Origin: Tilletia caries | Taxonomy: Eukaryota > Basidiomycota > Exobasidiomycetes > Tilletiales > Tilletiaceae | Assembly (NCBI GenBank): GCA_032718865.1 | Contig: JALUTQ010000006.1 | Span: 1 to 64,000 of the forward strand | DNA length: 64,000 bases | Direction: 5' to 3' | Part shown: in pieces, positions 56,257 to 64,000 of the stretch | How the letters are laid out: the number at the start of each line of letters is the position of its first letter | Position numbering within the stretch: the stretch's first letter is position 1 | The notes under the pieces: model-generated | Told to the model about the DNA's origin: nothing | What the model saw: the letters and a program-made list of their open reading frames with translations, nothing else | Databases searched by the model: none | Made by a program: the position numbers and the translations under genes

Positions 56257-57377
56257 TGTCGAGTCCGCGAAGATGTCGTCCTCATCGCTGTCTGATGTTC
56301 CGTTCTGAGTTAAGTTCCTGCAAGTTGCTGGCGAAGGTTAGTGAATGAGAGGGTCTAAAGTGATCTGTGCTAGCTCAGAGCGCAGCGAACGAAGGCAAGA
56401 ACTTCATGATGGTGACTAGTAGGCTACGCCCGGGCACGGACCTGTTTTGCTTCGGTCACCTCGTGCACGTCACAATCCTGTCGAATTTCTCATACGCACG
56501 ATGAATTCAGAACGCTTATAGAACTTAGATCTGAAGGTGATCGAGCGTGATGGAGGCTTCGGAGGAGCAACGGAACGCAAAATCGGAATGTCAAGCTCTG
56601 TGGCCGAACGGACCGTGTCGTCATTTTCAAAGGCCTTTGAGCTTTGAGTATTATGGTCGAGAACCTGCTCGGGGGTAGGACTCTCGTCGAGAAAATAGAG
56701 GGTGTGAAAGAGAAGTGTGTGAGAGTAATGTTGTGAATCAAAGGCAGCAACAGCCTCATCAGACTACTCACCAAAGAAGGCTGATAGAATGGAATACGTG
56801 TGCAGGAATGAAGCGGTAAGGATAGGAAGGAATGGTCAGTTTCCGCCAGGAAGGGGCGGTAACATAGGGCCGCCCGAGACCGTCACGTTCTCCCTCTGCC
56901 AAGTCTCACGGCGTACGCAGTCCCGCGGTGAAATGAAGAGGAATGATCTTTGATATAATGAGGTCCCGCCTGGAGAGCCAGCTGCTGCTTCTGGCGCTCT
57001 TCCACCATCGTTCCATCGCTGAAGCATCGTGCTCCGTGTCGCGTCCTTTCTCTTCGCTTTCCCACCCACCTCCCCGTGCGATGGTCCATCCCCCACTAGC
57101 GTCGCTAGTCCCAACCGCACGCAGCGGCGAACGCGTCGTTCGAGCTCTTCAGCTCAACCCCTCAAGTTCTCGCAAGCATTTCTCTCTCTTTGCTTTGATT
57201 AGTGTCCTCAGTAAAGGTGCGAGGACGGCCGTAAGAGTGTGATTGAGTATCGAGAAGGGGGAAAGATACGAAAGAGTACACGCTCTTTATAGGAAATCAG
57301 AAGAGAGACTGGTAGTCGTGAAGGAAACGTAAAGTTCAGAGAACTCCGAAGGGGAAATGAGAAGATCATCGAGCTTA
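56257..57377. other. gene-poor stretch
   Basis: No supported gene or repeat. Confidence 0.35.
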
Positions 57378-58324
57378 CAGTCGCTCCAATAAGTTTTGAC
57401 GCGGCCAAAATTAAAATGTGGGAGCGCTGGAGAGAAAAATGTGTGGAGGAATTTCGGGACAAAAACATCTCATTGCGATCTATGTAAGAGCAAGGTTTAC
57501 TGGCCAGCAGGCAGGAGCTGCTTTATGGCGCGGCGAATCTTCAGAGACAGGAATGATGTATGGGAATAACTGCCGACATTGATTCCCAGACCCAAAGAGA
57601 GGAAAGCAAGAAAGAAGAGAGAGCGGGCGGAACGGCGTGTGAAACTGTGAAGAAGGGAGAGGGAAAAAGACGGGGTGCCAAAAAAGATTATAGATAGAGA
57701 CACCGTCGAGGGGCGGGGAGAGAGTGACAGGGGACGGTGCTGAGAGAGAGAGTCGAGAGTTTGGAGGGAGAGGGGTGAGCGGAACGGAGAAGGACCTGAC
57801 GTGCTAGAGGACGAGACGTCGAGGCAGAGGTGAGATAGGCGACAGCTGCGTTTGGTTGGTCAGAAGAAGGGTTACTGCGGTAGTCAGGGAAAGAGACACA
57901 GAAAGAACAGGGGATGTGTCAGAGAATGGAGATTAAGGAAGAGGATGAGTCAGCTAAGAGAAGATATAAGCATGGGTCAGTACAAGAGAGGTGAGCGACG
58001 AACAGCAGCAGGAACGCGCATCGGAGCATGAACTGTACTCGGGCGTACAAGTGCGCACGTCCAGGAGATCTGCCTATCAGACGTTACCTATCAGATCTGA
58101 ATAAGAAGGAAGAGGGGAGAGGCGGAGAGGGTCAATTCAAGTATGAGGAAGGTCGAGGCTGTACAAATGGTAGTGGTGTCGATTGATGATTCGACGTGCT
58201 GGAACTCACCGGAAGCCCGCTCTACACATATGGAACCTATGGGCCGTATTTTCCAGAAAAAATTGTGTTGCGCGTTCTCCAATTTTTTTTTTCCTGGGGG
58301 TGTCAAAACTTACTGGAGCGACTG
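57378..58324. mobile_element. Tc1/mariner-type MITE (947 bp)
   Basis: The ends are inverted repeats, CAGTCGCTCCAATAAGTTTT on the left and its complement (GTCAAAACTTACTGGAGCGACTG) on the right, flanked by TA on both sides (57376-57377, 58325-58326). A CAGT start with a TA duplication is the Tc1/mariner hallmark. The inside is purine-rich and has no transposase frame, so it would depend on an autonomous element elsewhere. Confidence 0.75.
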
Positions 58325-58326
58325 TA

Positions 58327-59209
58327 TCGTCCTGGGAGAAGGGATCCGAGTCAGGAAAGGATGGAAACAAAGCGGGATAGGGGAAATTTCGAGGGTCGGT
58401 GCTCATGAGAAGGAGACCGAGCAAAGGGTGGTTGTCATCGTGTCGGTTCATCACGGAGAGATGACCGCGGATGCAATGAGTCATGAGAGAGCCGTGAACA
58501 AGCCGCATCATGCCGATGTTGAATTCCAACAAGTAAAAGATGGAACGTAGCAGACAAGGCAAACGAGAGGGATAAGAGTGTATTGGGCAGTGAGGCGGAT
58601 AGATCGTCGTTCTAGATACAAAACGTCGTCTCTTGGAAAGGGGCGAAGGCAGGGAGACGAGGAAATGGAGACGGCGCAATGGCCGAGCCTCGAGACAGTG
58701 GAAGGTTGTGGAAGGACTGGGAGCGTGATCCGAGCGGTGTCTGCTCATTGATGGAAGGGAAGAGTGAACCAAGGTAGGAAAAAGAGAAGGGAAAAGGGGA
58801 TGATGACCGAAAGGGAAAAGAGAGCCAATGGTCGTGGCACAGGGCAGCACCACTCAGTTTACCACAGTATCATACGACTTACGAGTTTCCTTCCAACCGT
58901 TTCTTAGGATGAGGCCGACAAGCCGTCATGATCTTCTCTGCTTCACCCACTCAAAACTTCACTACATACTGTATTGCTCGGCACGTGCTTCGGCCTAGTT
59001 CAGCGCTGGCGGTACAAATCACTTTCCCTCTTCTTTGCGGCTGCGAAGCGATCAGTGCTGAGACAAATTTCCGCTCGGCCCTGAGGGCTGAGGCCTGAGC
59101 TGCGGAATCGTTCCTACCCTTAAGTAACGAGCCAGCATCGATTTCCTCAGCTCTCTTCCTTGATCTCCAGCGGCCGACCTTCCCTGGAAAGTATGCAGCA
59201 ACACAGACC
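58327..59209. other. gene-poor stretch
   Basis: 5' flank of the membrane protein gene. A long minus-strand frame (58206-58853) overlaps the MITE end and has low-complexity composition, so it is not called. Confidence 0.35.
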
Positions 59210-60912
59210 ATGGACATCTATACCCGCTTCGATCTTCCGCCACCGCCGCCTCCAACTATCTTCTCTCGAGACCACACTTCGGCCAGAGCTCGAATGCCGA
59301 ATTTCAACAGCGTCCATGAGATTGGCAGCTTCTTGGACGATGTCAACCTTCCACAGTACTCGAGGAAAGCAACTGATTTTTATATCTCTGCGATCGCGTT
59401 GTCGGCTGTTACCTTGTCAACTTTTTCGCTCTTCATCCTTCACAGGATTTACAATCGGACCTGGTGGGTTTTCCAGCTCGCCTCACGCGGTCACAGCAAG
59501 ATTTTGGTCCCAAATATACACACGACCTGGGTCGTCTGCATCGGCATCTACTCATGGTTACGACTTGGTTTTATCATAGCGAACCTCATTGCTACTGCGC
59601 AACACGAACCGACACCCAACCGAATGCTGTGGGCGAGCATGATGTGGTCGCCAATCGGATTTGCAGCCTGGTATCAAACATGGGCGATTACAGCGGCAAA
59701 AACAACCAACGGGTCCTCTTCCATGGACAACATCCTCAGTCGAACGTTATCTCGCTTGCTCCCGTCCACCCTTGTCAACATCATCTTGCTATCCTTCCCG
59801 GTCGTCCCCAGCATCGCAGCTCTAATCCCAGGCGTGATCGGAAATTGCTCCGACGAGCGCGCAAGACACGGGTGGTACGATTGGCATCGCAAGTACGACG
59901 GCGAGCCGGAGATGACCCGTGACATGCTCTTGGATGCCCAGAAGGTACGCTGTTGACTGTGACCGAACAACGAAACAAATGCGCTGAAAGACCAAAACCT
60001 ACCTCCAGATCTTCCATGCGAATCTCGGTGGTGTTTTCTACTTGAGCGTCACGCTAACGATCTGGATGATCGTGTGCGTCACATTCGGCAGCGTGTACGC
60101 TATTTCCGCATGCAGATTAATCGTCGACCTCTATCAGCACATCGCGAGCAAAGCGAACGGTACTCTTTCACCGTCACCCAACATGACGACCCAAAGGCTT
60201 CTCGTGCCGTTTCGTCAGCTTCGCAAAATCAGAGCGCCCCTCAAATCCTTGCAGCGAAAAGGGGGCATCGTACAGCAGGAATCCTCAGAAGAAAAGTGCG
60301 AGATCATCACGGATCGCAGCTGGACTGTCGGAGAGTATGAAGATCCCATTCGGACACGAGCACTCATCGAACAGAAGCACAATCGGGCCACGTCCTTCGT
60401 TCCATCTCTGCCTCTCGCCACGAGGCAACCCACCACTTCCTCCAAGACTCCTGGGGCCTACCGAATTCTGTTTACCTTCGCAAGTGAGTCGCACACGCTG
60501 GAAATCTGCTCGCGGCATTGTGTTTTCTGACGGTGGTACACCAACATTATTCCATTCTGTCAGTCCAAACTGGTGAGTGTGTTGGGATCTTAGTGTCTCC
60601 TCCATCGCATGGCTGACTCGTAGTCCTCTTCACTCCTTCCATGATGAAGCGAGCGTTCTGATGGGCTGCGTGACCTTCATTGTCCTTCTTCTGATATCAA
60701 TCAGCCGATTCTACCCCAATGCTGAGCACGGCGGCTTTGAACACACCTTTAAAGCCTCCGGAGTGGCATCTGCAATAGCCGGTCTCATCGCTGGACCCGC
60801 ATCAACGATTGCAGTCACTCATGAAACGTTCGAGGCTTCCTTTTCCGCGCTGCTCAATGCATGGCGACAATCTGGCGCAGAGGCGCAGAGCATAAGAGTC
60901 GTTCCTGCATGA
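59210..60912 (+). CDS. multi-pass membrane protein, hypothetical
   Basis: Exon 1 is 59210-59944, ending DMLLDAQK before a GTACGC donor. Exon 2 is about 60009-60484, ending in a GTGAGT donor. A short exon near 60563-60571 is possible, and the last exon ends at 60912 (SIRVVPA). The N-terminus has a Pro run (DLPPPPPPT). Four hydrophobic helices lie in exon 1 (FYISAIALSAVTLSTFSLFI; TWVVCIGIYSW...; MLWASMMWSPIGFAAW; LLPSTLVNIILLSFPVV...). One strong helix is in exon 2 (FYLSVTLTIWMIVCVTFGSV) and another near the end (LMGCVTFIVLLLISI). A charged loop separates the last two. No family is recognised. The exon 3/4 borders are uncertain. Confidence 0.6.
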
Positions 60913-61409
60913 CCATTTTTAGTGTAAAGTCGTCGACTTTACATCCTCACCATGCGACTCCATGAATTCTCCTCATCCCGCGTTCTTTCTAGTCTTGTAT
61001 AGGGTCTGGCGCTTCCTTTCTTTTGAATCTCCTCTCCTGCCGATCGCTGATCGGTCCCCACTCTCTTTTGCACATGATCACACTCTTCCCTTTTCCATTC
61101 TCTTTCTTCACTTCTTCCGTACGAAAAAGAATGTATCTAGTAGCCCACCAGCAAGAGCATACAATCCACCAAGAGCGTTACAGTCAACCGCAATCTGAGG
61201 TCCGCGACCCTTCAAGTCCACGCATCGCTTGTTCTTCATTTCGTTGTATGGTACCCGGAACATCCACTTTCAACGTTATTCCCTATTCATACGTCAGCTG
61301 CATCCATCACGTTCAACACTCCTTCTGAGCATTGCATCCAACACTGCATTCTAGGACATGATAAAAGCTCTTCCCAGCGGGACCTGTAAGACGTACAAAG
61401 ACCAGTGTC

Positions 61410-62526
61410 AGCTCTCCGATCAAGACTTCTTCCGCCTCCGAACTTCAAGGATCAAGGAGATCCGTGACACGAGCCGCCCCATCTGATCCTTCGTGACGAT
61501 ATACAAGCTTGCAGAAAGAGCAGACCAAGCTGCAGCTACCAAATCTTCGCTCGACGCCTCGAGAACAGGAATATGTGCTTGCGGATCTAGTCGGCCGTGT
61601 AGCTGAGAGAACGAGTCATGCGCACAGAACGTCACAAAGACGCGGTAGCCTGGGACACAGCATTTCTTCGCATTGCCGCCTAGCCAAGGAGCAGTACCAT
61701 GAGCTGGTGCAAGAAGTCCGTGTCCGAGATTGATGCGAAAATGATTTGTACGGCTGACTCGACGTCCGGCCGGACATCCGATTTCTTGTCATCCTCGAGT
61801 GACTTGACAAAGGCAGTGATGATTCTACTGAGCCTGGTGTAAGTTCGACGATAGGAATGTCAGCACCGTGGTCAGTTGTTGTCTGAGCATGTCACCACTC
61901 AAAAGCGACTCACTTCTTTGGCATGGCAGGATCAGCGACTTGGACAAGAGCTGCCAAGGCGTTGGCACTGAATGCAGTCAAAGGCTGGGTAGTAAGCGTT
62001 GGAAGCAAGGCAGGGAACAGCACATCCGCACGAGCTCACATGACGTCTCGCAGAGCCGCGAGTGCAGTCTCGACACCGGCGCTGGTCGAATCGTTCAGCG
62101 CTTCCGGTGGGCCGGAATGGGTCTCGTCGATAGCGCGAGAGCCGATGCACTCCGCACCGAATGCTTTTGCAGCCGCAGCGCGGACCTCGGCGGCGTCGTG
62201 CACAAGGCAGTGGCGAATGATGGCGATGGTGACATGTTCGTCATCAGAGTTGAGCTGTAGGGAACAAAAGCATCAGGATGAATGTTCAGTCAGATAGACA
62301 GAATCCATTGGTACTGACTTCTGGTAGCTTTCTCCAAATCTCGGTGACCGTAAGACGGAAACCAGCTCGGAAGGAAGATCCGGTTACCGTTGCGCCCGCG
62401 AGCCCGAAGGATAGGGATCGTCTCGCGCAATATCTTCTCGCCAAGCTTGCGCATCAACTCTACAATCGTTGCACTTTCAACTAAAATCAACCATATGCGA
62501 GAGAAAGTTTCAGCGCTCCGGATCAA
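61410..62526 (-). pseudogene. GCN1: GCN1 translational activator pseudogene fragment
   Basis: On the minus strand, HEAT-repeat segments of GCN1, the ribosome-bound partner of the Gcn2 kinase, can be followed: ELMRKLGEKILRETIPIL, then (shifted) VRAAAAKAFG, ETALAALRDVM, LFPALLPTLTTQPLTAFSAN followed by ALAALVQVADPA, SDVRPDVESAVQIIFASISD and HQLMVLLLG, then AAWSAL near 61535. In-frame stops (after RDVM and after VLLLG) and several frameshifts interrupt it. Only a small part of the roughly 2600-residue protein is present. Confidence 0.8.
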
Positions 62527-64000
62527 GGCTTCCTCCGAGCTCCTCGGGCATCAGCAAGGATCGGAGAAAACTTACCATAACTTGCTCTGTTTCCCCAAAA
62601 GTGAGCGATCGTGCAGGGCTGTAGTCCACTGTCCAAGCGGACTCTGGGCTGTGGTGGCGAAAAGTCGTAGAAGTCAAGCTTATTCAAGAACAAAGAAGGG
62701 CAATTCACGCGTGCCACACAAAGCCACTCGAAGCCATTTGAACACTCCCACAACCACTCAGAAGTGTGATTTGAAGATTGTTTTGGGTGGGTCTGCAAGT
62801 GTTGAGAGGGTGTATTTGGTGAGTTTCAAACACTCGCAACCCAACCCAAACACTCGCAATTCGAATTCAGACACTCCCAGAACAACTCGGACACTTTCAG
62901 GCCAACGCGCGGTCTCCTTGCAGGGCCAAAGGTGAAATGACCGATCTGAAATGAGGCAATGGGACAAAAAAAGTTGCCTTGAGGGGGACTCGAAGAAACG
63001 ACTTTTTATTTGGCAAACCAACATCTGACCACTGTACGACGAAGCGTCTTGTACAATAAGATCTTCTGATAATTAAATATAATCCATCAAATAATTTTTT
63101 CCTCCCCTCTTCTGTAAACGGCTTCGCGTCGCCACGTCTGTGGCAGGGCTCAAATGCAGCATTGAGCCTGGTTTGGCATCCGCAATAGAAGTCCCAACGC
63201 GTCCCAGAACTTTCCCCCAGGGGTGTCTTATGTTCAACAAGGTGCTGCGCTACGTGAAGGAGACAGCTGTTTCCGTAGATTCTATTGAAAACAGACACAC
63301 GGTGGCGGGATGAGGACTGAGGTTGGTGCGCAAAAGCGAGATGAGTGAGATGTGAGATTGCTGCGGGAGTGCTGCAGCGCAAGAAGAAGTGCGGAGAAGG
63401 GAAGGGTTGACATGAGGCGGTTCTGGGAGCGTCTGAGGCGGTCCTGGGCGTGCCTGAGAAGGCGCGGGAGTGATCGGAAGTGAGATGAGCGGCTTTGGGT
63501 GGCACGCGTGAATTGCCCTAGAGAAAAGCGATCAGCAACACTACGCTTTGGCGCAACAGGAATAACTCACAAAGCAGCGGACTGTTGCGCAGGTACTTCG
63601 AGTTCGCGACGAACGGAAGGTGAACGAATGTCGGATACGGGCACTGTGATGACGCCGCAAAGGCTCGATGCGGAACTGTAGGCTGTAGCACAGACTGATT
63701 GAGTAAGAGAGAAATTGGGTGAGGACGGAATGGTCAGATCCGCTGTCAAGAATTAGGAGAAACTCACCCATCATGATGCATCGGTGCCAGTAGTATAGCA
63801 GAGCCCTGTCATAGACAAGTACGTACCCCTTAGTCCTTGACAGTGAAAAGTATGATTGATTGCTTCTGACATGGGTGGTCTATGCGAGCCTGGCCGAGGG
63901 ATTCGTACCCACGCGAAAGAGAAAGGGTCGAGGTGGCAACGGGAGGTTGGGGAGCGCAAATCCTGAAAGTGACTGCCTTCCTTGCCGCCGCCGCTACCGC
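62527..64000. other. gene-poor right end
   Basis: No supported gene. It includes a short array of CACTC-containing phrases (62740-62900) and a degenerate tRNA-like stretch on the minus strand (about 62975-63050). Confidence 0.35.

Noticed and set aside
58206..58853. 215-aa minus-strand open frame
   Set aside because: Crosses the end of the Tc1/mariner-type MITE and is low complexity (Ser/Pro/Leu/His), with no motif.
62740..62900. CACTC-rich phrases as a regulatory array
   Set aside because: Spacing and sequence are irregular. No more than loosely repetitive DNA can be supported.

Overview
The window looks like a chromosome end of a fungus, most likely a basidiomycete. The support is (CCCTAA)n telomeric repeats, Penelope-like telomeric retroelements of the kind known from basidiomycetes, genes with short GT-AG introns, and fragments of fungal housekeeping genes (ARP2, GCN1, RAD1/XPF). 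The species cannot be named from the sequence. The C-rich telomere strand reads 5'->3' on +, so the chromosome tip lies to the left.

1-12175: a head-to-tail array of an endonuclease-deficient Penelope-like element (PLE). It has a partial 3' copy (A), two full 4.2-kb units (B, C), a telomeric tract, a 5'-truncated copy (D) and a second telomeric tract. Each copy has a PLE-type reverse transcriptase without a GIY-YIG domain, a 72-nt tRNA-like segment after the stop codon and a type I hammerhead ribozyme near the 3' end. The reading frames are broken mostly at poly-A (and one poly-C) runs.

12176-15867: subtelomeric unique DNA with one small secreted-protein gene (two exons, minus strand).

15868-37574: a cluster of five large paralogous genes of an apparently undescribed MACPF-like (perforin-like) family, named here M1 (-), M2 (+), M3 (+), M4 (-) and M5 (+), with one unrelated gene between M2 and M3. 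M1-M4 share two conserved micro-exons, a MACPF-like signature and a central jacalin-like region, but have different C-termini: H-type lectin in M2 and M3, a second jacalin-like unit in M4, and a unique tail in M1. M5 carries a degenerate signature and no lectin. M1/M2 and M4/M5 are divergent pairs. The M1/M2 promoter region holds three 37-bp tandem repeats, and a 483-bp foldback MITE sits directly upstream of M5. Exon structures were derived by hand from splice consensus and from phase agreement between paralogs.

38568-44117: a degenerate zone. A 1.86-kb terminal-inverted-repeat element, with a nested MITE, interrupts a proline-rich reading frame. It is followed by pieces of ARP2 and uridine phosphorylase and by a tail of the M-family lectin, joined end to end.

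44449-49575: a hypothetical multi-exon gene, a secreted 210-aa protein, an 80-bp tandem repeat and a 541-aa protein of the fungal 2OG-Fe(II) oxygenase type with both iron-binding histidines replaced by arginine.

49576-64000: gene-poor DNA with duplicated segments, a degraded hypothetical gene, a RAD1/XPF fragment, a Tc1/mariner-type MITE, one intact-looking multi-pass membrane protein gene (59210-60912) and a GCN1 pseudogene. Overall, a retroelement cap is followed by a rapidly evolving family of putative membrane-attacking or sugar-binding proteins and then by a graveyard of truncated core genes.
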